Shown here in pieces: positions 26,123-34,395 of a stretch of DNA of 64,000 nucleotides. Both the position numbers and the translations under genes were made by a program. The number at the start of each line of letters is the position of its first letter. Within the stretch, counting starts at the first letter, position 1. Origin of the DNA: Flavobacterium wongokense (GTDB taxonomy: Bacteria > Bacteroidota > Bacteroidia > Flavobacteriales > Flavobacteriaceae); the NCBI RefSeq assembly GCF_021608265.1, contig NZ_JAKIHP010000001.1:1054001-1118000 (forward strand), read 5' to 3'. A model generated the notes under the pieces. The model worked only from the letters and a program-made list of their open reading frames with translations, did no database searches and was not told the DNA's origin.

Positions 26123-26608
26123 TTATTCTGTAGATTCTATTCTAAAACCAACATCGGAAATGCCGGGAAGCAAAGTAACACCTTCAATTTTTCCTGTTTG
26201 TCTGGTCGCATGCCTGATGTGGATTTTATATATTCCTTTTTGGGTAAATTTTTCTTTGTCTTTATAAAAAAGCTTATTTTCCTTGATGTCCGAAAAGCCG
26301 TCTCCAAGAAGCGTGCCGTCGGGATTGGTCATTTGGTACTCCAAAGTATCCACTTTTATCCTGTGATTTGGCTGTTCCAACGAAACAATCAGGAACAGGT
26401 TGTTGAATGGATAATCGTCATTATCCCTCACATTCACATATAAATTATAGAACTTTTTTGAATCGAGCTGTGGCAAATCAAAAGTCACGATACTGTCTTT
26501 ATGCCAGGCATTTCCAACGGATTTATATTGGTCAAAAACTCTTTTCTTATCACAAGAAACAAGCAAAAGCAACACTAAAATAAAAAGGATGCTATTCTTT
26601 ATTTTCAT
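26123..26608 (-). CDS. gldH: Gliding motility lipoprotein GldH
   Basis: A 161-residue lipoprotein with signal MKIKNSILFILVLLLLVSC (Cys19). The body matches GldH, a protein needed for gliding in Flavobacterium, with YVNVRDNDDYPFNNLFLIVS and GIYKIHIRHATR. GldH is a periplasm-facing lipoprotein tied to the Gld/T9SS machinery. It overlaps the upstream PSP1 gene by 17 bases and is followed by PBP1A after three bases, the typical Flavobacterium order. Confidence 0.88.
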   Translation of the reverse strand: MKIKNSILFILVLLLLVSCDKKRVFDQYKSVGNAWHKDSIVTFDLPQLDSKKFYNLYVNVRDNDDYPFNNLFLIVSLEQPNHRIKVDTLEYQMTNPDGTLLGDGFSDIKENKLFYKDKEKFTQKGIYKIHIRHATRQTGKIEGVTLLPGISDVGFRIESTE

Positions 26609-27932
26609 TCTTTTTTATGATTATGGGTTTTTTGTTTTGTGGGTTTTGTTTCTTATTCTGGCCTTGGTTCTGATTTTGTTTTTGACCTTTATCCTGAGCC
26701 TGGTTTGGCTGCCTGTTCGGCTTGGCCTCAGGTTTATTTTGCCCTTGATTTAACTTTGGGCCATTGGTCTTTGCTTCTGAAGGGTTCTGGCTCGAAACCT
26801 TGTTTTTATTTTTATTTTTGTTTCGGTTTTTGCTCTTTTTGGGTTGGTCAAAACGCGTCAGGCTCTCTTGTCCCATAGCATTATTAAAGTCTTTTTCCGG
26901 TTCGGCAACGGTTTCGATTGCAAAGTCTTCCAACGAACTTACTTTTTTATTCTGTTTGTTTTCGGCAATGATTTCCTTTACCTGTTCAATGTTCAGCACA
27001 TGCCAATTTGCAAAGTTTTCGGTATACGCAAACCACATCAGGCCTTTAAAAATATCCTGCTTTTGGCAGACAGCATCGCCTTTTTCGGTTTTTAATTTGG
27101 TTTCAAAATCAGGGAAACCTTTAAGCGCATCCATGTAAGTATCCAACTCATAGTTCAAACAGCATTTTAGTTTACCGCATTGCCCTGCCAGTTTTTGTGG
27201 ATTCAATGACAACTGCTGATAACGTGCTGCAGAAGTATTTACACTCCTGAAATCGGTTAACCAGGTGGAACAGCACAATTCCCTTCCGCAAGAGCCAATT
27301 CCGCCCAAACGTGATGCTTCCTGACGTAAACCAACCTGTTTCATCTCAATTCTCGTGCTGAATACACGCGAATAATCCTTGATTAGCAGCCTGAAATCGA
27401 CACGGTCGTTTGCGGTATAATAAAAAGTAACTTTGGAGCCATCACCTTGGAATTCTACATCCGAAATTTTCATTTCGAGTTTGTGGACAATAGCCAATTC
27501 ACGTGCTTTTACCTGCATTGCAGCTTCCTTATCACGGGCTTCACTCCAAATATCAATGTCTTTTTGGGATGCTTTTCGGTATATTTTAGCAATTTCGGCG
27601 CTCTCCTGTTTTACACCTTTTTTCTTCATTTGGATTTTAACCAACTCACCGGTCAAAGTAACAATGCCAACGTCATGTCCGGGTGAAGCTTCAGTAGCCA
27701 CAATGTCTCCGATGCTTAAGGTTAGCTTTTCGGTATTGCGGAAAAAATCCTTTCTTCCATTCTTGAAACGGACCTCGACACAGTCAAAAGGGGTCTCTCC
27801 GTTGGGCAGGCTCATGTTCGCCAGCCAATCAAAAACAGTTAATTTGTTGCAGCTATCGGTGCCACAGGTTCCATTATTTTTACAACCTTTTGGCGCACTA
27901 CCATCTGAGGTTGAACAACTTTGACAAGCCAT
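26592..27932 (-). CDS. PSP1-domain protein, RicT/YaaT-like, with a basic tail
   Basis: A 446-residue cytosolic protein whose first 330 or so residues match the PSP1/RicT family. Conserved cysteines are in GSCGRELCCSTWL and CGKLKCCLNYEL, which in RicT help bind a [4Fe-4S] cluster with partner proteins. The N-terminus also has many cysteines (MACQSCSTSDGS, CKNNGTCGTDSC). The last 85 or so residues are low-complexity, rich in Asn, Gln and Lys (NRNKNKNKNK), and probably disordered and RNA-binding. RicT acts in RNA processing in Bacillus; the role here is unproven. It heads the gldH-PBP1A transcript. Confidence 0.85.
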   Translation of the reverse strand: MACQSCSTSDGSAPKGCKNNGTCGTDSCNKLTVFDWLANMSLPNGETPFDCVEVRFKNGRKDFFRNTEKLTLSIGDIVATEASPGHDVGIVTLTGELVKIQMKKKGVKQESAEIAKIYRKASQKDIDIWSEARDKEAAMQVKARELAIVHKLEMKISDVEFQGDGSKVTFYYTANDRVDFRLLIKDYSRVFSTRIEMKQVGLRQEASRLGGIGSCGRELCCSTWLTDFRSVNTSAARYQQLSLNPQKLAGQCGKLKCCLNYELDTYMDALKGFPDFETKLKTEKGDAVCQKQDIFKGLMWFAYTENFANWHVLNIEQVKEIIAENKQNKKVSSLEDFAIETVAEPEKDFNNAMGQESLTRFDQPKKSKNRNKNKNKNKVSSQNPSEAKTNGPKLNQGQNKPEAKPNRQPNQAQDKGQKQNQNQGQNKKQNPQNKKPIIIKKNENKE

Positions 27933-28100
27933 AATTATATATCGAGTGTTGCAAAAAGCAACTTATAATTCATAAAACGTTAAAAGTGTAAAGATAGTAT
28001 TTTTTGAAGGTTTAAAAATTCTTTTCGCAGATTTTGCTTCTATTTGTTTTAGCGGCCAAAAAAGTACTATTTTAGCTTCAACCTAAAAATAATCCTTAAT

Positions 28101-28517
28101 ATGAAAAAAATCAAATTTATCGCTATGGCACTGGTCGCGGGAATGATTTTCTCGTGTTCATCTTCTGATGGTGCAGATACCTCTGGGGAATTGAACGGGA
28201 AATGGTACAATAAGGAAACTATTGTATTCGGGCAGACCTATCCTTATGATGATCACGAATCTTGCGGGAAAGACTATTTGCAATTCAACCCAGATGGAAC
28301 AGGAGCTTTTGTGGATATTTACCAATGTGATCCTTACTCTGATCCTTTTACTTATACCAGATCAGGAGATAATGTTACAGTTCTTTTTGGAGGGGAAGAC
28401 GCAGAAACTGCCAAAATCATTGAGCTCTCATCAACGACTTTAAAAGTTAAGGTTATTTATGATTATGATGAAGACGGAGATAATGATACCGTAATTGAAG
28501 TTTACACCAGAACATAA
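28101..28517 (+). CDS. Lipocalin-like lipoprotein
   Basis: A 138-residue protein with a lipoprotein signal (MKKIKFIAMALVAGMIFSC, Cys19). The mature part starts with an acidic linker and ELNGKWYNKETIV, the GxW start of lipocalin-like beta-barrels common in Bacteroidetes. Later strands are acidic (YDYDEDGDNDTVIEVYTR). Function is unknown. It stands alone, ended by a strong terminator shared with trhO. Confidence 0.72.
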   Translation: MKKIKFIAMALVAGMIFSCSSSDGADTSGELNGKWYNKETIVFGQTYPYDDHESCGKDYLQFNPDGTGAFVDIYQCDPYSDPFTYTRSGDNVTVLFGGEDAETAKIIELSSTTLKVKVIYDYDEDGDNDTVIEVYTRT

Positions 28518-28547
28518 AAAAAGCCGACTTTTTAGTCGGCTTTTTTT
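28516..28547. terminator. Bidirectional intrinsic terminator
   Basis: The stem GCCGACT/AGTCGGC (28523-28529 with 28534-28540) and loop TTTT lie between an A run and a T run. It serves the lipoprotein gene and the convergent trhO gene. Confidence 0.92.
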
Positions 28548-29901
28548 ATTGAATAATCTTGAACAGTTTATCAGACAAACGAATTCGGAAAGGCAAGGGC
28601 ATAGTGACTTTATCACCAGCTTTTGCCACCGAATTTTCACTTCCGTTGACCAACATTTTTTCGATAATAATTTCCTCGTTCCCTGTTGTTGGTCCTGAAA
28701 TCAAAATTTTATCTCCAACTGCAATTTCCTGGTTCTCGATAATGAAAAGCCCAATTTGCGGTTTAGCGTAATAATGCTCTGCTTTTCCAATCAAGGTTTT
28801 CTTGATTTTTATTTTCTGGCGGATGTCTTTCTTTTCTGCAACAGCTAAAGGTTTGTCTGAAAGTTCTCCTGAATGCTTGAACAACAGTTTTTCCGATTTT
28901 CCTTTCCTAAAAATCATGTTGCCGTTTTTCACGCCACGACGCAATTTTACCTGATCTGCCAACGACATATGGATGATTTCCTGACATTCAGTTGAGCAAC
29001 AATTTTCCATTGCAGATTTACATTCATCGCATTGAATGAATAATAAATGACAGCCTTCATTTTCACAGTTCGTGTGATTATCGCAAGGTTTTCCGCATTG
29101 ATGGCATTGCGAAACGATATCATCAGTAATTCTTTCACCAAGGCGATGATCGAAAACGAAATTTTTCCCAATGAATTTGCTTTCCAAACCTTCTTCCTGG
29201 ATTTGTTTGGCATAATTGATAATTCCGCCTTCCAATTGGTAGACATTCTTAAACCCCTGATGCTTAAAATAAGCCGAAGCCTTTTCACAACGGATTCCGC
29301 CAGTGCAATACATCACAAGGTTCTTATCTTCTTCGTGGCCTTTCAACTGGTGGTGAATAATAGGTAAACTTTCACGGAATGTCTCTACATCAGGCGTAAT
29401 GGCGCCTTTAAAATGGCCGATTTCGCTTTCATAATGATTCCTGAAATCGACTACAATCGTATTTGGATCGTCCAAAATCTGATTGAATTCCTTTGCTTTT
29501 AGGTGCACGCCAATATTGGTCACATCAAAGGTTTCGTCGTTCAAACCATCGGCAACAATCTTGTCACGGACTTTTACTGTCAACTTCAAAAACGAATGAT
29601 CATCATGTTCAACCGCTACATTCAGACGAATGTCTTTCATAAAGTCATAGGCTTCCAAAGTTTCGCGGAACGCTTCAAAATTTTCGGCAGGAACACTCAT
29701 CTGGGCATTGATTCCTTCTTTGGCGACATAAGTACGGCCAAGCGCATCAAGCTTATTCCATTCGATAAAAAGATTGTCGCGAAATTGTTGCGGGTTTTCA
29801 ATTTTGGCATACGCATAAAAAGACAAAGTAAGCCTTTGTTTGCCGGCTTGATCAATAAGCTCGGCTCTTTCTTCTGCGCTTAAGGTGTTATACAGTTGCA
29901 T
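28546..29901 (-). CDS. trhO: tRNA uridine-34 hydroxylase TrhO with an added U32-type C-terminal domain
   Basis: A 451-residue protein, longer than the usual TrhO of about 320-350. Residues 1-125 form the N-terminal acylphosphatase-like domain; residues 140-235 are a rhodanese domain with catalytic Cys205 in MYCTGGIRCEKAS. A Cys-rich zinc-type segment follows (CHQCGKPCDNHTNC, CDECKSAMENCC). TrhO makes 5-hydroxyuridine at tRNA position 34 using O2. The last 80 or so residues (IGKAEHYYAKPQIGLF, VGDKILISGPTTG, RLSDKLFKII) resemble the C-terminal beta-barrel of U32 peptidase-like proteins such as TrhP/YegQ, which make the same base by another route. This is a notable fusion. Confidence 0.88.
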   Translation of the reverse strand: MQLYNTLSAEERAELIDQAGKQRLTLSFYAYAKIENPQQFRDNLFIEWNKLDALGRTYVAKEGINAQMSVPAENFEAFRETLEAYDFMKDIRLNVAVEHDDHSFLKLTVKVRDKIVADGLNDETFDVTNIGVHLKAKEFNQILDDPNTIVVDFRNHYESEIGHFKGAITPDVETFRESLPIIHHQLKGHEEDKNLVMYCTGGIRCEKASAYFKHQGFKNVYQLEGGIINYAKQIQEEGLESKFIGKNFVFDHRLGERITDDIVSQCHQCGKPCDNHTNCENEGCHLLFIQCDECKSAMENCCSTECQEIIHMSLADQVKLRRGVKNGNMIFRKGKSEKLLFKHSGELSDKPLAVAEKKDIRQKIKIKKTLIGKAEHYYAKPQIGLFIIENQEIAVGDKILISGPTTGNEEIIIEKMLVNGSENSVAKAGDKVTMPLPFRIRLSDKLFKIIQ

Positions 29902-29980
29902 GCTATAAACGTTTAAGTGAGAAATATTTGTGGGTTCTAAATGGAAGAATCCGCGGCAAATTTACATTATTTTTAAAAAT

Positions 29981-30006
29981 AAAAAAACCACGAGGTGAAT
30001 CGTGGT
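29981..30006 (-). terminator. Intrinsic terminator of the bacilliredoxin gene
   Basis: The stem ACCACGA/TCGTGGT (29987-29993 with 30000-30006) is followed on the minus strand by a run of seven T. Confidence 0.85.
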
Positions 30007-30029
30007 TTGTATTTGTGTCTGATTACAGC

Positions 30030-30440
30030 TTAACAGAATTCCGCGTAAGCATCTTTCAGGTTTTCGGCAATCAATTCAGCCGGACGGCCTTCAATGTGGT
30101 GACGTTCCAACATGTGAACCAATTCACCATCTTTGAATAAGGCCATGCTTGGCGATGATGGAGGAAAAGGAAACATTTCCTCTCTGGCTGCATCAACAGC
30201 TTCTTTGTCGACACCAGCAAAAACCGTTACCAAATGGTCTGGTTTTTTTGCTCCGTCTAAACTCATTTTTGCTCCAGGACGAGCATTTCTTGCAGCACAT
30301 CCACAAACCGAATTTACAACCACAAGTGTTGTTCCTTCAGCCTTAATGGCATTTTTTACGTCTGTTGCATTATATAATTCCTGAAAACCAGCGTCTGAAA
30401 GTTCAGCTCTCATTGGTTTTACCATTTCTTCTGGATACAT
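30030..30440 (-). CDS. BrxA/BrxB-type bacilliredoxin
   Basis: A 136-residue thioredoxin-fold protein of the YphP/YqiW family, with the active site [14 protein letters not shown] (Cys46, Cys48). It ends in Cys136 (EFC), also seen in relatives. In Bacillus these proteins remove bacillithiol from oxidised protein thiols; Bacteroidetes may use another thiol, so the exact partner is unclear. It stands alone between terminator and promoter signals. Confidence 0.9.
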   Translation of the reverse strand: MYPEEMVKPMRAELSDAGFQELYNATDVKNAIKAEGTTLVVVNSVCGCAARNARPGAKMSLDGAKKPDHLVTVFAGVDKEAVDAAREEMFPFPPSSPSMALFKDGELVHMLERHHIEGRPAELIAENLKDAYAEFC

Positions 30441-30493
30441 ATTTTTTTAATTTTAGATTGTAGATATACGATATTAGATTTAAAAATCTCCTG

Positions 30494-30501
30494 CAAAGAT
30501 A
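30494..30501 (-). promoter_or_regulatory. Probable -7 element for the bacilliredoxin gene
   Basis: The minus strand reads TATCTTTG, a TAnnTTTG match 54 bases before the ATG. No matched -33 element was seen. Confidence 0.4.
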
Positions 30502-30553
30502 ATGAGAATTCCTTTTTTTAATTTTAAAGAAATCATAAAGATTTTCAATAGCC

Positions 30554-31696
30554 TTATAGTCTGAAAATCCTGCCAAACAATGCGCGGATGAAAAGTCCTT
30601 TTGGACATTTCCAGATTACTTTTAAATCTTCCGGAAACGAAGTTTGCTCGTCGAGGAATCTGAAGATTAGTGTTGGGTATCCTTTTTTGAAAAGTGCTGA
30701 AAAAACCTGATGGCCCAAATCATTCCTTCGGCTTAAAACATCCAAAAACAACAAATCATAAAACCAGAATTTGTCTTTTTTATGGAATTTCCTAAAGTCG
30801 GTTTCAGTTTTCAGAAATTGCACTAATGCTTTTGATTTCCTGACTGTATTTTTAAAAGTATAACCTGTACTCGCTTTGGTCCAACCTCCGGCAGAGCCAA
30901 TGTTGATAATGTTTTTGGTGTTGTGTTTCCAAAATGGATAGGACGTCATTGGAATGTTGCCCTGTTCTTTTTCGATAATTTCGTAATCAGAAATTCCGAG
31001 TTTTTGAATGTAGTTTTGGATTTCGGTTTCGTATTCTTCTTTAGACAATAAATTTTTTGAGAACAAAGTATATTCAATCAGTGCTTCGGTTTCGGAAGTT
31101 GGCAAAACATACATGAAACGTGTATTGCCTTTCTGTTCGACAGAAAAATCCATGAACGTAGCGCAATCCGGATTGAAAACAGCTTCGTTGCTTTTGATAA
31201 ACCAACCGATAAAATGCTGCTGCAAAAGCGGATATTTGGTTTGGGCTTTTACCAATTCAGCATTAAAAATAGAATTAAAAATCTTGTTGCAGGTAAAACT
31301 TTCCGTATCAGTTTTTACCACACAATGATTACCCAACTCCTGGAAATCCAGTACTTTTTGATTGGAAAAATGAATGTTGGAATATTTGGAGATTGTTTCA
31401 GAAACCAACTTATAGAAATCCAAACCCTTAATCATTTTATATTGATAGGGATTGAGATTTAATTCTCTTTGAAAGTTTTTATCGGCAAAAAGGGCAGAAT
31501 TCCATTTCTTGGAGATTATTTCATCAAACAAATTATTTTCATCCCAAAAACACCAGGTTCTGTCATTGTTTTTTTTGGAATCCGAATCAATTAAAAGTAT
31601 CGTTTTATCTTCAAATTTACCGGAAACGGCCATTTCATAAACCGTCATCAAAGCGGATAAACCCGAGCCTGTAAAAATGTAATGGTAGTGTTTCAT
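30554..31696 (-). CDS. crtY: Lycopene beta-cyclase
   Basis: A 380-residue flavoenzyme that closes the ends of lycopene to beta-ionone rings, giving beta-carotene for the yellow zeaxanthin-type pigments of Flavobacteriaceae. It has a dinucleotide-binding start (YIFTGSGLSALMTVYEM), the family block DRTWCFWDENN, and INIGSAGGWTKASTGYTF, typical of CrtY. The other carotenoid genes are not in this window. Its ATG directly abuts the stop of the outer-membrane protein gene, so the two are one transcript. Confidence 0.9.
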   Translation of the reverse strand: MKHYHYIFTGSGLSALMTVYEMAVSGKFEDKTILLIDSDSKKNNDRTWCFWDENNLFDEIISKKWNSALFADKNFQRELNLNPYQYKMIKGLDFYKLVSETISKYSNIHFSNQKVLDFQELGNHCVVKTDTESFTCNKIFNSIFNAELVKAQTKYPLLQQHFIGWFIKSNEAVFNPDCATFMDFSVEQKGNTRFMYVLPTSETEALIEYTLFSKNLLSKEEYETEIQNYIQKLGISDYEIIEKEQGNIPMTSYPFWKHNTKNIINIGSAGGWTKASTGYTFKNTVRKSKALVQFLKTETDFRKFHKKDKFWFYDLLFLDVLSRRNDLGHQVFSALFKKGYPTLIFRFLDEQTSFPEDLKVIWKCPKGLFIRALFGRIFRL

Positions 31697-32437
31697 TTAT
31701 ATCCGGAAGGAACAACCGAGCGCCAAATAATAGTCGGGTGCATTTTCGGTGATACCAACTCCTGAAGACAAATCTACCATAAAATTGTTGTTTATCAAAT
31801 AGGTAAAGCCAGCGTCAGCATTGTGGTTTGCTTTATCCTTTTCAGGAGCAAAACCAAAAATCTCGGCATAACAACCCAGTTTTTTGTTGATGGAATAACC
31901 AGTTGTCAGTGTATAGACAAAAATGGTTTCGGGTGTCACTCCGTCCCATTCGCAGCCTAAATTGTAACCCAAAGAAAATTTATCTGAAAGCGTGTGCTGC
32001 ATCGTAAACCTAAATTCCGGAGCCACAAAATCATTTTTATATCTTGACGAAGCAGCGTTTGGCAAAGCAATATGCCCAATGAAAGAAGTCTTGGGAATTA
32101 TGCCTTTTTCTTCGCAAAGCCCCACTTTAAAGCCAATCAAAATTGGAGTAAAGCCATCACTTTTTTCATCAAAATTTTTCTCGGAAACATATTCGGTAAT
32201 CAAACGCAATTCAAAATTCTCATTCACACCATATTTCCATAGTACAGAAGGCAGGCTATTGGAAGTGCTATTTTCCTCATTTTTTTGATAAGTAAAACCG
32301 GTCTCAACCTGGAACATTCCTTTTGGGACAATGGCTGGCGTTTCGGTTTGGTCTGGACGGTCTGCCTGGATAGGATCGTTTTGGGCAAATAATGAAGAAG
32401 TTGCTAAGGCAGAAAATAAGAGGAGTGTCTTTTTCAT
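31697..32437 (-). CDS. Outer-membrane transporter-like beta-barrel protein
   Basis: From the ATG at 32437 this is 246 residues with a signal peptide (MKKTLLLFSALATSSLFAQ). The mature start, ADRPDQTETPAIVPKGMFQVE, matches the phenol-degradation MetA-type barrel family (PF13557). The rest alternates aromatic and polar residues as expected for about a dozen strands, ending in YLALGCSFRI. A longer reading from 32509 would begin upstream of the predicted promoter and is rejected. The substrate is unknown. It is the first gene of the crtY transcript, and its promoter overlaps the inverted repeat near mntH. Confidence 0.72.
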   Translation of the reverse strand: MKKTLLLFSALATSSLFAQNDPIQADRPDQTETPAIVPKGMFQVETGFTYQKNEENSTSNSLPSVLWKYGVNENFELRLITEYVSEKNFDEKSDGFTPILIGFKVGLCEEKGIIPKTSFIGHIALPNAASSRYKNDFVAPEFRFTMQHTLSDKFSLGYNLGCEWDGVTPETIFVYTLTTGYSINKKLGCYAEIFGFAPEKDKANHNADAGFTYLINNNFMVDLSSGVGITENAPDYYLALGCSFRI

Positions 32438-32448
32438 GTTTATAAAAT

Positions 32449-32472
32449 TATTTTTAGACAAATCTAAAAATA
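32449..32472. promoter_or_regulatory. Perfect inverted repeat, likely operator for the adjacent DtxR/MntR protein
   Basis: Arms TATTTTTAGA and TCTAAAAATA (10 bp each, no mismatch) flank a CAAA spacer. The inner part resembles the TTTAGG-CCTAAA type of sites bound by DtxR-family regulators. It covers the -7 element of the outer-membrane protein/crtY promoter and lies just upstream of the Nramp promoter, in the gene cluster that encodes such a regulator. Confidence 0.6.
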
Positions 32473-32489
32473 TATTTACTGTAATCAAA
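32459..32489 (-). promoter_or_regulatory. Predicted promoter of the outer-membrane protein-crtY transcript
   Basis: On the minus strand TTTG (plus 32486-32489), 19 bases, then TAGATTTG (32459-32466) match both consensus elements. The -7 box sits inside the inverted repeat. The expected start of transcription is about 15 bases before the ATG at 32437. Confidence 0.55.
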
Positions 32490-32496
32490 TTTATTT

Positions 32497-32504
32497 TATA
32501 TTTG
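32497..32504 (+). promoter_or_regulatory. Probable -7 element for the Nramp-dtxR operon
   Basis: TATATTTG is a perfect TAnnTTTG match, 16 bases before the Nramp ATG. No TTG is at the right spacing, and the inverted repeat ends about 25 bases upstream. Confidence 0.5.
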
Positions 32505-32520
32505 TGCAAAAGTTTATAAA

Positions 32521-34392
32521 ATGGCTAAATCATTAGAGGAAGTAAATCAGTCGGTTGCAACCGAAAATAAGAAAACAGGTTTTAGAAAAATTTTGGCATT
32601 CCTTGGCCCGGCGTATTTAATCAGTGTGGGTTATATGGATCCTGGAAACTGGGCAACCGATATTGCCGGAGGAAGCCAGTTTGGATATGCCCTGCTTTGG
32701 GTGTTGCTGATGAGCAACATTATGGCGCTGCTTTTGCAAAGCCTCAGTGCGCGTCTGGGAATTGTTACACAGCGTGATTTGGCGCAGGCTTCACGCGAAA
32801 CCTATTCTCCCTTTGTCAATTACATACTTTATTTCCTGGCAGAAATTGCCATAGCTGCCTGTGATTTGGCGGAGGTTCTCGGTATGGCGATTGGGCTTAA
32901 CCTGCTCTTTGATATTTCCCTGATTCAAGGGGTTTTGATAACGGTTTTAGATACTTTCATATTGCTGTTTTTGATTAATAAAGGAATCCGGAAAATGGAA
33001 GCCTTCATTATAGCATTAGTAATGATCATTGGAGTTTCATTCATCATAGAAATGATCTTTGCCCAACCTGAAGTTGGCAAAATCATGACCGGATTGATTC
33101 CTTCCTTACCAAATGAAAATGCTTTGTACATCGCCATCGGAATTATAGGAGCGACGGTGATGCCCCATAATTTGTACCTGCATTCCTCTTTGGTGCAAAC
33201 CCGAAAGTTCGACCGAAGCAAAGCTGGAATCAGGCAGGCCTTGAAGTATAATTTTATCGATTCGACCATAGCATTGAATCTCGCATTCTTTGTAAATGCG
33301 GCTATTTTGATTTTGGGCGCAGCGGTATTTTATCAAAACGGAATGTTTGATGTTGCAGAAATCCAGGACGCGCATCGGTTTTTGGAACCTTTATTGGGAA
33401 CCAAATGGGCACCAATATTATTTGCTGTAGCCTTGATTGCAGCTGGGCAAAGCTCAACAATTACAGGAACTTTAGCCGGACAGATTGTGATGGAAGGCTA
33501 TCTTAATTTAAGGATACAACCCTGGGTAAGGCGAATCATTACGCGTTTGATTGCCATTGTTCCGGCAGTAATCGTAATCTTGGTTTATGGTGAAAGTGTA
33601 ACCGGGAAAATGCTGATTTTGAGCCAGGTGATTCTGAGCCTGCAATTGGGATTTGCCATTATTCCGCTAATCCATTTTGTCAGCGATAAATCGAAAATGA
33701 AAGGATTCGAAATCAGTACCACAACGCAAATTGCCTCTTGGATTATAGCGGTAATCATTGTTTCGCTGAATGCAAAATTGGTTTTTAATGAAATCCAGGG
33801 TTGGCTTGAAACTTCTGAAAACCCAATTGTTTTGTGGTGTACTGTAGTTCCGATTGCCATTGGATTCCTGTTTTTGCTCATCTACATTATCTTCAAACCT
33901 TTTGTAAGCGAAGCAAAGGAGATCATCGAAAATCATTTGCCACACAACACGGTTATTAAACTTCATACTGAGAAAAATTATTCCAAAAAGAGCATTGCTG
34001 TTTCGGTTGATTTTTCAGGAGCAGATGAAAAGGCATTGAACCATGCATTTGACATAGGTGGAAAGGATGCAAATTACACTTTGATACATGTTGTAGAAAC
34101 CGTTGGCGCCATGATCTATGGAAGCACTACCAGCGATCACGAGACTTCGGTTGATGAACAGCTATTGTTGGACTACAAAAAGCTTTTGGAAGAAAAAGGA
34201 TTCCATATTGAAGTTAAGTTGGGATTTGGAAAACCCGGAAAAATCATTCCAAAAATTATCAACGAAGGCCGTTTCGATTTGCTGATCATGGGAACGCATG
34301 GCCATACCGGCTTCAAAGATTTGATTTTTGGAACCACGGTAGATAATGTTCGTCACAAAATAAACATACCTTTGTTTATTGTAAAAAATTAA
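32521..34392 (+). CDS. Nramp divalent-metal transporter fused to a UspA domain
   Basis: A 623-residue protein. Residues 20-460 are an Nramp (MntH-like) proton-coupled importer of Mn2+ or Fe2+ with 11 or so helices; the metal-site motifs DPGNW (40-44) and MPHNLYLHSS (214-223) are intact. Residues 478-623 form a cytosolic universal-stress-protein domain with the nucleotide-binding pattern GTHGHTGFKDLIFGTT (Gly591, Gly594, Gly604). MntH proteins usually end near residue 420, so the added domain may let ATP or AMP levels tune uptake (inference). The DtxR-family gene follows after three bases. Confidence 0.92.
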   Translation: MAKSLEEVNQSVATENKKTGFRKILAFLGPAYLISVGYMDPGNWATDIAGGSQFGYALLWVLLMSNIMALLLQSLSARLGIVTQRDLAQASRETYSPFVNYILYFLAEIAIAACDLAEVLGMAIGLNLLFDISLIQGVLITVLDTFILLFLINKGIRKMEAFIIALVMIIGVSFIIEMIFAQPEVGKIMTGLIPSLPNENALYIAIGIIGATVMPHNLYLHSSLVQTRKFDRSKAGIRQALKYNFIDSTIALNLAFFVNAAILILGAAVFYQNGMFDVAEIQDAHRFLEPLLGTKWAPILFAVALIAAGQSSTITGTLAGQIVMEGYLNLRIQPWVRRIITRLIAIVPAVIVILVYGESVTGKMLILSQVILSLQLGFAIIPLIHFVSDKSKMKGFEISTTTQIASWIIAVIIVSLNAKLVFNEIQGWLETSENPIVLWCTVVPIAIGFLFLLIYIIFKPFVSEAKEIIENHLPHNTVIKLHTEKNYSKKSIAVSVDFSGADEKALNHAFDIGGKDANYTLIHVVETVGAMIYGSTTSDHETSVDEQLLLDYKKLLEEKGFHIEVKLGFGKPGKIIPKIINEGRFDLLIMGTHGHTGFKDLIFGTTVDNVRHKINIPLFIVKN

Positions 34393-34395
34393 GGA

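Noticed and set aside
32438..32509. 24-residue N-terminal extension of the outer-membrane protein
   Set aside because: It would place a hydrophilic stretch before the signal peptide and begins upstream of the predicted transcription start near 32452.
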